The notes under the pieces are model-generated. The model did not search any database. It was not told the origin of the DNA and worked only from the letters and a program-made list of their open reading frames with translations. A stretch of 64,000 nucleotides of DNA from the NCBI RefSeq assembly GCF_000688015.1, contig NZ_JIAD01000001.1, positions 2,046,001-2,110,000 of the forward strand, read 5' to 3'. Below are positions 9,259 to 19,800 of this stretch, one piece after another. This DNA comes from Eubacterium sp. AB3007 (GTDB lineage Bacteria; Bacillota; Clostridia; Peptostreptococcales; Anaerovoracaceae). Position numbers and translations under genes: made by a program. The first letter of the stretch is position 1, and every line of letters begins with the position of its first letter.

Positions 9259-11404
9259 CTGGCAGCAGAACGTTGCGGATGCCATCTCGGCACTGGCCCT
9301 CAGTGTCTCTTTTGTAGCACTCTGGGTAAGCGGTCTGGGGTTGGAGTGGTCCTTTGGCCGAATCCTGAAGGGGAATCCACTGAAAGGGCTTCTCAGTGCA
9401 TGGAATCAGTTGGCAGAAGCGTTGGGAAAGAGCGTCTACATGCTGCTGCCCAGATTCAGCGGTGGTTACAGCGATGCCGGGGAAGCAATGCCCACCGGCG
9501 CGTTCCTGACACTGTCCGCTCTTTTACTCGCAGGTCTGATCTTCCTCATGATCCGAAGCAGAATGCGCCCTTGGTTGTTGCTCTTCCTGCTGCCATGGAT
9601 CTTCCTGATGTTTGTTGCGGATATCGCGCCGGGATTCCCCTATATGCTGGCGTTTACAGGTGCGCTTGCTGTGGCCTGGGTACAGATGGGAGGAGGTACC
9701 TTCCGCCAGGGGACGGCGATTGCCTCGATCGCCCTGGTCCTGGCCATGACGCTGGGAATCGGTGTTTGGGTAGATCGTGCCTATTCCTTTGATCCCGCAG
9801 GGCTTACCGGCAGGACCGGTGCCCTCATGGAACGGGTCCTGCATGCCCGCTACGGCAGTGGTGCCCTGAAGAACGGTCAACTGAACAGTCTCTCCGGTAA
9901 GGCACTGGCCAAGGAAAGAGGCAGTCTGTCGAAGCGGCAGAGCGTGCTCACCGGTGGCAGCAAGGACAAGACCAAGACGGCGCTGGAAGTGAAGGGGAAG
10001 GAGATGGATTCCTACTATCTGCGGGGATACGTAGGAGAAAAATACAGGGGAAACCGCTGGGAATCACTGCAGACCAGCGTCTATTACGAGGGGCGAGATA
10101 CTCTGTATTGGCTCAACAAGGGAGGGTTCGATGGGCTGTCCCAGATGAGCAACGTAGCCGCCCTGGTGGATGAAGAAGCAGAGAAGAAGGCTTTGTCCAT
10201 CAAGGTGAAGCATGCTGACCGCTCGCAACTCTACATCCCCTACGAGATGAGGGGGACGGCGAAGATACTGCCGAAGGGAAGCCGGAACTACGCGGGTAGT
10301 TTCCTGGGGTCGTCACGGCTCTTTGGGAGCCGTTCATACAAGCTGGATTGTGAGAATAACATGACAGGCAGCTGGACGGACTGGGTCGGACAGTTATACT
10401 CGGCGGGATTCAGCCCGGAGATAAGCGACTACTTCCGCAACGAGAGCCACTATAACGTCTGGTGCTACCAGAAGGATACCGAGGTGCCGGAACAGCTCTG
10501 GGAAACCCTCTACACGGAATTGGGGGATCCCGGGGAGCAGACCGGTAACCACATGGACTACAAGGAAGCCATCTCAATCACCCAGGACTACCTGGCACAG
10601 AATTATGTGTATTCGGATAACTTCAGGAAGATGAGCCGAAAGAAGGACTTCCTCGCCGGTTTTCTGAAGTCCCGCAAGGGCTGCGATGTACACTACGCCA
10701 GTCTGGCCACCATGATCTTCCGGTATTACAGGATCCCTGCCCGCTACGTGGAAGGATACCTGCTGACCCCGGCGGATGTGGAGAAGGGCAGCAAGGTCGA
10801 GCTTGGTCAAAGCCACCAGCACGCCTGGACGGAGATCTATGTAGACGGTTACGGATGGGTCCCCATCGAGACCTGCCCGGACTACCAGGGAATCATGGAA
10901 GAGGCAGATATGGAAACCGGTCTGGAATCCATGTCCTATGACAGCACGATGCAGGAAACTCCACCACCGGAGTCGGATGAGGCGGACGAGAGCGAAGATC
11001 TGGACAACGTAAGCAAGCTGCTTCGGAAGATCGGCCTGGTAGTCGGGATCGCCATGCTGGCGCTGTTTCTGCTGGTGTTCCTTTTCTTCCTTGGCCGCAG
11101 GGGGTGGAAGGCCTGGAGAAGGCACAAAGACTTCACGCATCCGCAACCGCGGCACGGGATCTGCGCCATGTACGGGTACATGCTCGAGGAGAAGCTGCCT
11201 CTCAGTGAAACGGCTGTGACCATCGGGGACGCAGCGGCCTTCAGCCCGTTGGAGATGGAGGAAAAACACCGGACACAGATGAAGGACGAACTGGTCCTCA
11301 GCAAGGTGAAGGGGAAGCGTGCGCGGAAGGAAGAACGTAAGAGAAAATGGAAGGAACGTAAACTGCCGAAGCCTTGGAAGAGAAGAAAGGAGAGGCGTGC
11401 ATGA
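9227..11404 (+). CDS. TgpA-like membrane transglutaminase-family protein
   Basis: The N-terminal third holds several membrane segments, followed by an extracytoplasmic region with a transglutaminase-like core. The likely catalytic cysteine is in GCDVHYASL (about C486) and the histidine in HQHAWTEIY (about H532); the third residue appears to be glutamate in VPIETCP. A further membrane helix (about 600-630) and a strongly basic cytoplasmic tail end the protein. I prefer the GTG at 9227 (725 residues), overlapping DUF58 by 32 bases, to the GTG at 9200, because it follows a weak GGAG site; the choice is uncertain. The family processes or crosslinks surface proteins or acts as a protease; the substrate is unknown. 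Confidence 0.85.
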   Translation: MQLKYSEQHSSWQQNVADAISALALSVSFVALWVSGLGLEWSFGRILKGNPLKGLLSAWNQLAEALGKSVYMLLPRFSGGYSDAGEAMPTGAFLTLSALLLAGLIFLMIRSRMRPWLLLFLLPWIFLMFVADIAPGFPYMLAFTGALAVAWVQMGGGTFRQGTAIASIALVLAMTLGIGVWVDRAYSFDPAGLTGRTGALMERVLHARYGSGALKNGQLNSLSGKALAKERGSLSKRQSVLTGGSKDKTKTALEVKGKEMDSYYLRGYVGEKYRGNRWESLQTSVYYEGRDTLYWLNKGGFDGLSQMSNVAALVDEEAEKKALSIKVKHADRSQLYIPYEMRGTAKILPKGSRNYAGSFLGSSRLFGSRSYKLDCENNMTGSWTDWVGQLYSAGFSPEISDYFRNESHYNVWCYQKDTEVPEQLWETLYTELGDPGEQTGNHMDYKEAISITQDYLAQNYVYSDNFRKMSRKKDFLAGFLKSRKGCDVHYASLATMIFRYYRIPARYVEGYLLTPADVEKGSKVELGQSHQHAWTEIYVDGYGWVPIETCPDYQGIMEEADMETGLESMSYDSTMQETPPPESDEADESEDLDNVSKLLRKIGLVVGIAMLALFLLVFLFFLGRRGWKAWRRHKDFTHPQPRHGICAMYGYMLEEKLPLSETAVTIGDAAAFSPLEMEEKHRTQMKDELVLSKVKGKRARKEERKRKWKERKLPKPWKRRKERRA

Positions 11405-12714
11405 AAAACAGATTGATCAATGCACTGCACCGACTTCCTTTGCCCGGAGATGAGCGAACAGGGAGACTCAGTCAGAGGGCGATCTTTGCCATCGCCGCCG
11501 GCGTGCTTGTGGTGCTCCTGGCGCTTGCCACCGGATTGTTTTTGAAGCATCAGAGCGGTTTTGTTCCGGAAAACAACGTGGATACCCTGGACATAGAGCG
11601 CTCCCAGGTCTACCTGACCGGCGTAGGCTATGCCATCGACAAGAAACAGAAGGATGATCACGACGAGATCGAAGATCAGCTGGAGGATATAGACGATATA
11701 GAGGAAGACGATCTCTCGGATTCGAATAACCGGCGTTTTACACCGCCTACCTATACTCCGAGACCGAGGTATACGCCGCGGGCAGGCTCGAGGTATAGCT
11801 ACAACGGCAACCGCAAGCGTACCACCAAGTCCCAGAAGTCAAAAACAAAGAAATCCGATAAGAGCGAAAAGAAGTCACCGGGCACCGGAAATCCTGATGA
11901 GAAAGCGCCGGAGGGAACGGATCCAGACGATGTGAGGAAGCCTTCTGGCGGAGACAGCGGCAATACAGAGGAAGAGGACTCCAGGAAACCGACGGTGAAG
12001 ACCAGCATCGTGGATGGAGAGAAGGTGGAAGGCACCCGGTACGACTTTTGGATCACCGCCACGGATTACAAGGGCAACAACATCCCGGTGTATTCGGTGG
12101 GAGAGGGAAAGTTCTCTGTTTCCTGCAACGGGACGACCCTGAGCAGTACCGGCGAAAGCGGCAAGAAGACCAGTTTCCGCGCGGAGCTGCAGGACGGGAA
12201 GAATACCTTTGAGATCAAGGCAGAGGACAGCGAGGGGCGAAAGCGTACTGTCTCCCGTTGGGTAGATTGTAACGCAGCAGGAGAAGCAGAGAAGGTGGGC
12301 ACGGTCTCCGTGACCATCAGTGCGGATATCCTGGGACTGGGAACTATCTACAGCACAGAGGTAGAGATCGAGAAGGGAGACTCTGTCAAGGACGCAATGA
12401 AGGCCGCCTTTGCGAAAGGCGGATATACCGGATCTTTCAGCGGGAGTTATCTGGCAGGCATCAGCAAGAAAAACATCGCCAAGAACGCGCACATCTCCGA
12501 CGATGTACGGGCGGAGATGGAGGAGCGGCGTAAGACAGAGAAGGATCCTGACAAGCAGGACAAGAACAGCCTGAAGGAGCACGATTTCTACGATTCCTCC
12601 GGGTGGTTGTACAGTGTCAATGGAGACTTTCCGGATGTGGGAACAGGTTCCTACAAACTGGAGGACGGTGACGAGGTCGCTGTGATCTTTGCTTTGGACA
12701 CGGGCGTGTATTAG
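11401..12714 (+). CDS. membrane-anchored DUF4430 protein
   Basis: The protein has 437 residues from the ATG overlapping the previous stop (ATGA), with AGAAAGGAG upstream. A single transmembrane helix lies at about 28-48. It is followed by a long Lys/Asp/Pro-rich spacer (80-190), an Ig-like beta domain (about 200-295) and a classical DUF4430 domain (about 300-437). The DUF4430 shows the diagnostic SGWLYSVNG, then GTGSYKLEDGDEVAVIF near the end, as in the beta domain of transcobalamin-type proteins. The topology (inside N terminus, outside DUF4430) suits a membrane-tethered ligand-binding or hand-over component. It shares an operon with the MoxR trio and the next propeller gene. Confidence 0.82.
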   Translation: MKNRLINALHRLPLPGDERTGRLSQRAIFAIAAGVLVVLLALATGLFLKHQSGFVPENNVDTLDIERSQVYLTGVGYAIDKKQKDDHDEIEDQLEDIDDIEEDDLSDSNNRRFTPPTYTPRPRYTPRAGSRYSYNGNRKRTTKSQKSKTKKSDKSEKKSPGTGNPDEKAPEGTDPDDVRKPSGGDSGNTEEEDSRKPTVKTSIVDGEKVEGTRYDFWITATDYKGNNIPVYSVGEGKFSVSCNGTTLSSTGESGKKTSFRAELQDGKNTFEIKAEDSEGRKRTVSRWVDCNAAGEAEKVGTVSVTISADILGLGTIYSTEVEIEKGDSVKDAMKAAFAKGGYTGSFSGSYLAGISKKNIAKNAHISDDVRAEMEERRKTEKDPDKQDKNSLKEHDFYDSSGWLYSVNGDFPDVGTGSYKLEDGDEVAVIFALDTGVY

Positions 12715-12756
12715 TCATGTCCATAACCCTGAGAATGATTCAAAGGGAGGATCGTT

Positions 12757-15700
12757 ATGTATGTTAAGAATCGTATTTATAAAACCGCGGAGAAGCTGGC
12801 AGCTACCGCGGTCGTAGGTCTGCTATGCCTGCTGGCGGTAGCCTGGCTGAGCGCATCACAGTCTGTCTGGGCTGCGGACCGCGACGTGGAGTGGGGTCGG
12901 TTTCAGAACAGCCCGGAAAATAACGGCGTAACTGAGGTGGCTCTGCCTGCTTCCTACGAGGAAGCTTCGCTGAAATGGGGGAAGCAGATGGTGCAGGGCT
13001 ATACCATTTCCTTTACACCTCCGCTGATTATCGATGGATGTCTCTACACGGCTTCCAACAAACACGTCTACCAGATCAATAAGGACAGTGGAGAGATCCT
13101 GAAGGAGAGCGTAGAACTGAAGCTGAATGTCAGCTATGCCATGAACCCCCTTACCTATGATCCTGACAACGACCAGCTCTATGTGCCGATCCTGAACGGC
13201 AGGATCGCGTGCCTGGATGCGGATACATTGGAAGAGAAGTGGACCTCCAGAGAATATAGATACACCCAGTCGCTCTCTCCCGTCACCTATAAGGACGGAG
13301 GCGTCTACACCGGCATCTGGGAGAAGGACGATACGGATGGCGTGTTCTTCCGGCTGGACGCGAAGACAGGGCAGGAGGTCTGGTCCTTCCGTCCTTCGGA
13401 GCACGGGGATCCGGCCCACGGCTTCTACTGGGCCGGGGCTTATGTGAATGACAGATATGTGGTGGTAGGCTCCGACGACGGGACCAATAACACCTTCGCA
13501 GAGGCGGGCGCCTACCCGGAGAATGCCATCGTCTACTGTTTTGACCGGGAGACCGGCCAGGTGGTGGACCGCATCACCGGGGTCAAGGGAGATATCCGCA
13601 GTACCATCGTGTATAGCGGCGGGAACATCTATTTTGTATCCAAGGGTGGCCGCGTTTATAAAGCGAAGCTGAATGCGAACGGAACTTTTGGAACCCCCTC
13701 CTATATCCAGTTGAAGGATACGCTGGGGATCGACGCCATGATCACCTCAACACCGGTGGTCTACAATGGACGGATATATGTAGGAGCTGCAGGCTCCGGG
13801 GGACAATTCAGCGCCGACGGGGGTCACGTGTTTGCCGTGATCAGGGACAACGAGTCCCTCCTGGAATCCTCTCTGATCTACAAGACGCAGATCAGCGGCT
13901 ATCCCCAGGCGGCCCCGATCCTGTCCAAAGCAGAAGGCAAGACAAGGCTGTATTTTACCTTCAACGCCTTCCCCGGCGGGATCTACATGCTGGAGGACGA
14001 TGCTTCTGCTACGGCAAACAGCCATCCGGAGGCGCAGCTTCTCTATCGCCCCGAACTCACCGACCAGCAGTACTGCATCAGCCCGCTGTGCTGTGACCGG
14101 GAGGGGACGATCTATTTCAAGAACGACAGCGGATGTATGATGGCCGTTTCCGTGAACAAAGCCTGGCTGGACAACATCAGCGTTCAGTGCCGCAGCAAGG
14201 AAGTGGAGTGGGACACCTCATTCAAGAAGGGCACGTTGCAATACAACCTGAAGGCGCCGGACGATGCCACCGCCCTGGATGTGCGTCTCACTGCCCCGAC
14301 AGGGATGACCGCTACTGTGAACGGACAGACCTATAACGGCAAGGTTACGGTGCCTGTCACAGAGGATATGGAACCCATCACGGTGACGGTGCGAAAGACG
14401 GTGGGCAGCAGAGAGTATGCCAGAACTTACACCCTGAACGTACAGACGGAATCCAACAACGCCAATCTGGCAGGCATGGTGATTAACACCAGCAACTCCA
14501 GGCCAGCGATCGTCGATCAGAACAATCACAATACCGGGGTTGGGTACGATCCGGCCTTTGATCCTGCTATCACGGAGTACGTCAGCAAGACCTATGGAGA
14601 GACAAAGAAATTCCTGAATATCTGGTTGCAGGCTTCGGATACGCAAGCGGCCATCCGTGTATGGCCAGCGGCTAATGTTGGAAATATAGGCTCATCCCAG
14701 CGACTGAGTGAGGAGGGTTACATTGCCTCGACGGATGGCCGGTTCCCGGTCTACTGGGTCCAGGGTGAGAATTCCGCAGAGGTGGATGTGGAGATAACTT
14801 CCGAGAGCGGCAAGGTGTCCAAGGTCTATCACGTGACGCTGGTGAGAAGCAAGGATCACCTGGATGTGGGGGCTGTCCCGCTGAAAGCCAGTCCCTCCAG
14901 CCTGACACTGTACACCGCCGGCAAGGACCGTTCGGAAGAGATCACCGTCACCTACAACAAGGAAGATGTGACCGACCAATGCACCTTCCAGAGCACGGAT
15001 GTATCGGTGGCCACCGTGGATGCGGGCGGGAGCCTGTTCGCCGCCGCGGAGGGAACCGCCGAGATCTGGGTGAACTATCCGAAACTTGGACTGCGTACCC
15101 GCGTCCATGTGAGGGTGGAGAAGCCCAAGGCGGAGAAACCGCTCTTCAGTCTGGTGCAGGGAACCTACATCAGGGAGAAGACCCTGACGCTGGCCCCTGC
15201 CACCGAAGGCACGGAGATCCGCTACAACATCGGGGTCGACGGCGAGGACGTACAGGTGCCGGAAACCAATACCGGAACAGAATACAAGGGACCGATCTCT
15301 CTGTCTGCGGCAGCGGGGGAAACACATACTTATGAGATCTGTGCCATCGCGTATAGCAAGAGCAAGGCATATAGCAAGAGCGAACCGCAGCGATTCACCT
15401 ACACGATCGACCGCACCGGCGAGGAAGCCGGCACTGAACCGCCGCTCCCGGATCCTGCGGAAGTGGTGGAAGTGAGACCTTCACAGACGCAGCTGTCTCA
15501 GTTCACAAGTGGGTCGACTGTGCAGGCCATCGCTGCAGAAGTACAGAAGGTAAAAGCCATCGTGGTAGATACAGGGGGCACACGCCATGAGACGGCAGTG
15601 GACTGGGATCTCTCCGATCTGCCTTATGATCCGGAGGATCTCCAGAAGACATCGTTCCTGGTACACGGAACAGCTGCATTGCCGCAGGGATTGGACACAG

Positions 15701-16545
15701 GTGGCCACACCATGCGCGTGTCGCTGACCGTATCTGTGGCAGAGGGCACCGTGGAAGCCCCGACGATGTCTCCAAAAGAAGGTACCTACAAGAAACCCCA
15801 ACAGGTGAGCCTGACCACGGGAACGAGAGGCGCAAGCATCGCCTACACTGTCACGGGCACCAATGGGACTCAAATCTATGAGCAACCGTTTGCGGTAGAA
15901 GGCATCAAGGGAAAGAAGACCACTGTGGTCATCAAGACCTATGCGGTCCGGAATGGAGTGCGCAGCAAGACCATGAGCTATACCCTTACCATCGACAGGA
16001 CGTCTGAGATGCCCAAGCCAGCTGTACCGTCTCTGAAGCAAGCGGAGGTCAACGCCGCCGGCAAGCGGATCACGGTGAAGATGGGAGCCGTACAGGCAGC
16101 GTCCTCGTACATCGTACAGTATCGACAAGCGGGCGCTTCTGCGTGGAAGACCGTCAGTGCGGGCACGCCTTCTGTGGTAGTGAAAGGGCTGAAGGCCGGA
16201 GGCCTTTACGAGGTTCGCGGTGCGGCGGGCAACGCCGGAGGCCAGAGCAGTTACGGAAGCAGTGCCTATTGCCTGGTGTCCAAGACGTCGCTGAAAGTGA
16301 AGGCTAAGAAAAAGTCCCTGAAGCTCAGCAGCAAGAAACTGAAGGGCGTCAGTGGCTATCGCTACCGAGTCTCTCTGAAAGCTTCCATGGCGGGGGCAAA
16401 GGTGGTGAACAAAACCAAACCAAAAGCAAAGATCAAAGGGTTGAAGTCCAAAAAGACATATTATGTCCAGGTCGCCCCGATCGTGAAGAAAGGCGGCAAG
16501 ACCTATGTAGGTCAGTGGGTCACCCAGAAAAAGAAGGTGAAATAG
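12757..16545 (+). CDS. secreted beta-propeller surface protein, paralogue of the 2039 gene
   Basis: Exported protein of 1262 residues. It has a signal peptide of about 40 residues, a PQQ-like beta-propeller (about 45-465) and two cadherin-like sandwiches (about 472-700). A BIG2-type Ig domain (708-788), chitobiase-C-terminal-like segments, another Ig-like region and two fibronectin-like modules with a Lys-rich end follow. Matching pieces with the 2039 protein include GFYWA followed by an I/V-V-G block, NAFPGGI versus NGLPGGI, and YFKNDSG versus YYKNDTG, so the two are paralogues. The start follows AAGGGAGG and lies only 42 bases after the DUF4430 gene. No terminator is seen before the next riboswitch 28 bases downstream. 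Function is unknown beyond a surface role. Confidence 0.83.
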   Translation: MYVKNRIYKTAEKLAATAVVGLLCLLAVAWLSASQSVWAADRDVEWGRFQNSPENNGVTEVALPASYEEASLKWGKQMVQGYTISFTPPLIIDGCLYTASNKHVYQINKDSGEILKESVELKLNVSYAMNPLTYDPDNDQLYVPILNGRIACLDADTLEEKWTSREYRYTQSLSPVTYKDGGVYTGIWEKDDTDGVFFRLDAKTGQEVWSFRPSEHGDPAHGFYWAGAYVNDRYVVVGSDDGTNNTFAEAGAYPENAIVYCFDRETGQVVDRITGVKGDIRSTIVYSGGNIYFVSKGGRVYKAKLNANGTFGTPSYIQLKDTLGIDAMITSTPVVYNGRIYVGAAGSGGQFSADGGHVFAVIRDNESLLESSLIYKTQISGYPQAAPILSKAEGKTRLYFTFNAFPGGIYMLEDDASATANSHPEAQLLYRPELTDQQYCISPLCCDREGTIYFKNDSGCMMAVSVNKAWLDNISVQCRSKEVEWDTSFKKGTLQYNLKAPDDATALDVRLTAPTGMTATVNGQTYNGKVTVPVTEDMEPITVTVRKTVGSREYARTYTLNVQTESNNANLAGMVINTSNSRPAIVDQNNHNTGVGYDPAFDPAITEYVSKTYGETKKFLNIWLQASDTQAAIRVWPAANVGNIGSSQRLSEEGYIASTDGRFPVYWVQGENSAEVDVEITSESGKVSKVYHVTLVRSKDHLDVGAVPLKASPSSLTLYTAGKDRSEEITVTYNKEDVTDQCTFQSTDVSVATVDAGGSLFAAAEGTAEIWVNYPKLGLRTRVHVRVEKPKAEKPLFSLVQGTYIREKTLTLAPATEGTEIRYNIGVDGEDVQVPETNTGTEYKGPISLSAAAGETHTYEICAIAYSKSKAYSKSEPQRFTYTIDRTGEEAGTEPPLPDPAEVVEVRPSQTQLSQFTSGSTVQAIAAEVQKVKAIVVDTGGTRHETAVDWDLSDLPYDPEDLQKTSFLVHGTAALPQGLDTGGHTMRVSLTVSVAEGTVEAPTMSPKEGTYKKPQQVSLTTGTRGASIAYTVTGTNGTQIYEQPFAVEGIKGKKTTVVIKTYAVRNGVRSKTMSYTLTIDRTSEMPKPAVPSLKQAEVNAAGKRITVKMGAVQAASSYIVQYRQAGASAWKTVSAGTPSVVVKGLKAGGLYEVRGAAGNAGGQSSYGSSAYCLVSKTSLKVKAKKKSLKLSSKKLKGVSGYRYRVSLKASMAGAKVVNKTKPKAKIKGLKSKKTYYVQVAPIVKKGGKTYVGQWVTQKKKVK

Positions 16546-16572
16546 CGGTGGCGTAAATACAATCAAATAGTC

Positions 16573-16717
16573 AGGTGCGGCTAACGGAATCGGGTTGGAA
16601 TCCCAGCTGTGTCTCAGCAACCGTAAAGCCGGCGGGGTATAGAGTGCCAGATCGGACGAGTCGGGAGACGAGTCGCACCTCAATGTATGTGTTCTGAGGT
16701 GGTCGCAAGCATTGATC
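16573..16717 (+). promoter_or_regulatory. cobalamin riboswitch (aptamer 3)
   Basis: P1 is AGGTGCGGCT (16573-16582) pairing with AGTCGCACCT (16671-16680), with one G-U. The core has CGGAATCGGGTTGGAATCCC, CAGCAACCGTAA and the B12-box-like GAGTCGGGAGACGAG. The downstream stem TCAATG / CATTGA (16680-16685 with 16710-16715) displays CTGAG (16694-16698), complementary to CTCAG (16613-16617). It precedes the leucine-rich-repeat surface protein. No convincing own promoter is visible, so read-through from the upstream gene block is possible. Confidence 0.85.
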
Positions 16718-16803
16718 TGTATATTGAATCCCGCTGGAAGGCCTGGCGTATTAGAGCGGTATGTGAGGGGAGCGGAAAACAATATGCTGTTTATGCAATG
16801 TAT

Positions 16804-16830
16804 GGCTGTCTCTGGAGAGATGGCCTTTTT
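16804..16830 (+). terminator. intrinsic terminator of riboswitch 3
   Basis: Hairpin GGC-TG-TCTC, loop TGGA, GAGA-TG-GCC followed by five T, 49 bases before the gene start. Confidence 0.65.
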
Positions 16831-16878
16831 GGTTGCCCCTGGACACAAGGAAAACACTGTATTATTAAGGAGGTATGT

Positions 16879-19800
16879 ATGAAGCGGTTGTTACGTAAGC
16901 CATGTACAGTCATGCTGGCAGCGATCATTGTTTTGGCAGCGTGCTTTGTGCTGGCGGGAGAGTCGTCATGGGCGGCGACCAGCGGAGATTGCGGAGACAC
17001 GGCAGGAACCGTGAGTTTCCAGATCGATGCGGCCGGTAACATGACCATCAGTGGGAATGGTGCTATCAAGGAGCAAGCCAAGGCCAGTGCTTACCCTTGG
17101 TACAAAGACCGCACCAAAGTAAAGAAACTGGTGTTGGAAGAAGGCGTAACAAATGCGCCGAACAGTGCCTTTAACGGTATGACCAACCTGAAGACTTTGG
17201 AGTTTCCATCCACGCTGGCGAAGTGGGGGACCAACGTCTTCCAGTCCAGCAACAACATCGAGAGCATCAGGGTGGAAGAGGGCGGTACCTTCTCTGCGGA
17301 GAACAACATTCTCTATGGAGAGAACCAGACACGTCTTCTGCTGTCTGCCAAGAGCGTCTCCGGGACAGTGGTGCTGCCGGCAACACTGAAGAAGATCGAT
17401 GCGAACGGCCTGGATGGACGCGGAGAGATCACGGCACTGACCCTTCCGGAAGGGCTAGATTCTATCGGTGACTATGCATTCAGAGGACTCAAGAAAGTTG
17501 AACAACTGGACATCCCGGTATCGGTCACGTCCGTTGGGATCGGTGCGTTCCAGAACATGGAGAAACTGAAGACCGCAGAGGTTCCTGACGGAGTGACAAT
17601 TCTGAGCAACAATGCGTTTGCCGGGGACAAAGCCCTGTCCAGTGTGACACTGCCTGCGGGACTAGACTCGATCGGAACCAATGTGTTCCAGAACTGCACA
17701 TCGCTCACCAGTCTGGAGATTCCGGCCACCGTTACCTCCATCGGTAACAACGCCTTTGTCGGTTGTTCTGGTATGGAGACACTGGCTCTCCCAGAGAACC
17801 TGAAGACGCTGGGAAATACCGTCTTCAGCGGCTGTGCCAAACTGAAGTCCATGACCATCCCAGATGGGATCAAGACGCTGGGAACGGCGACCAATTCCAG
17901 CATGTTCCTGAACTGCAGTGCACTAGAGAGCGTGGTGCTTCCGGAAGGGCTCACCACCATCGGTGCCAGCAGCTTCAAGGGATGTTCCGCTCTGAAAACG
18001 ATCGATATACCGGATTCTGTGACCACCATCGGTGCAATGGCGTTCCAGCAGTGCGCTGCGCTTAAAGAGGTGACTGTCCCTGAAAAGGTTAAAGAACTGG
18101 CGGGCACCTTTGCTGGATGTACATCTCTGAAGAAGGCCACCCTGCCGGAAGGACTGACTGCGTTCAAAACAGGCGGATCTGGCGCTTCTATGGTGGGAGC
18201 GTTTACGGGCTGTGAGAGCCTGGAGGAGATCAACGTGCCTGCAGGCGTGACCTCCATCGAGAGACTCACCTTCAGCGGATGTACCGGTCTGAGACATATC
18301 GACCTACCGAAAGGGCTCACTTCGATTGGCCAGAACGCGTTCCAGAACTGCACCTCTCTGGAGGAGATCACGATCCCCAGTACTGTGACCACCGTCATGG
18401 GAGGATCCTTTGAAAATTGCGAGAACCTGACAACGGTCAGACTGGCCGAGGGAATGACCAAGTTCAACACTGAAACAAAGAGTGCCACAACGGCGTTCAA
18501 GAACTGTAATCGGTTGACCGACCTCTATCTGCCGGATTCCCTGGAGGAGTTCAACCCTATAACGATGGAACAGGCAGATTCCATCCAGCGGATCCATGTC
18601 AGCGAGGATGCGCACCTTGCTGTGGAGGATGGCGTCCTCTACGACAAGGCGCTGACAAAGCTGCTCTATATTCCGGCCAGTTACGCTGGTAAACTGGTGC
18701 TTCCGGATACGGTGGTGGAGACCGGTTCCAGAGTAGCCGGGTACACACATGCGCTGACGGAGATCGTGTTCCCGGAGGGTTTCAAGAGCATTGGCGAAAG
18801 TGCTTTCTACTATGCGGACGGCCTTCGCAGTGTGACGTTACCTTCTACACTGGAGACCATCGGAGCCAGCGGGTTCCGTGCCACAGGCCTGAGAGAGGTG
18901 GACATTCCGGACAGCGTGACATCTGTGGGTACCAACGCGTTTACTCTCTGTGAGAAGTTAACATCAGCAAAGATCGGAGAAGGGCTGACAAAGCTTCCAA
19001 GCGCTATGTTTTTCAACTGCCATAAGTTGGCGGACATCAGTCTCCCCAAGACCCTGACGGACATCAGCAGCCAGGCTTTTTCCGGTACCTGTGTCTCCGA
19101 GATCACGATTCCGGATGGCTGCGAGACCATTGGAGCGACCGCGCTGGCCAACAACACCAACCTGAACGAGGTGACCCTGCCGGCGTCTCTGACCAGCATT
19201 CCCTCCACCGCGTTCAATGGGGACAAAGCGCTTAAGAGCATTTACTACAAGGGGACCGCAGAGGAATGGGCCAAGTTGAACTGCAAACCAGCCTACGGTA
19301 CTGTGATTACAGATTATAAAGGCGTAAACACGGAGCTTGCGAAGGCGGTGATCGACTCGCAGCCTGCGGATGCTGTTTACGAGAAGGGGGCAGAGGCAGA
19401 GCCGCTTCAGGTCACTGTCAAACCGACCCAGGAAGCAGGAGAGCAGTTCTTCTATACCTGGTACAGGAATACTTCCGGCAAGGCAGAAGGCGGTAGTACT
19501 GTGGAAGGAACACCGATCGAGAATGGTTCCTCCTGCATCCCCTCCACCGACAAGATCGGCACGGAGTACTACTATTGCGTAATCACCAGAATGGTGAACG
19601 GATATACTGCGGAGCGCACTGTTTCCGATGTGGTCTCTGTGACTATCAGGGTGGACCTGGACGGAAAGGGCTCTGAGGAAGAGCCGTTCCTGGTGAAGAC
19701 ACCGGAAGATCTGACCAAGCTCTATACCGTCGTCAAGGAGGGGAACTCCCTGGCCGGCGTCTATATCAGGATGGAAGAAGACGTGACACTTCCTGCCAAC

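Noticed and set aside
16687..16878. Extended N terminus for the 2013-residue protein
   Set aside because: It would start inside the riboswitch; a strong ribosome site and signal peptide begin at 16879.
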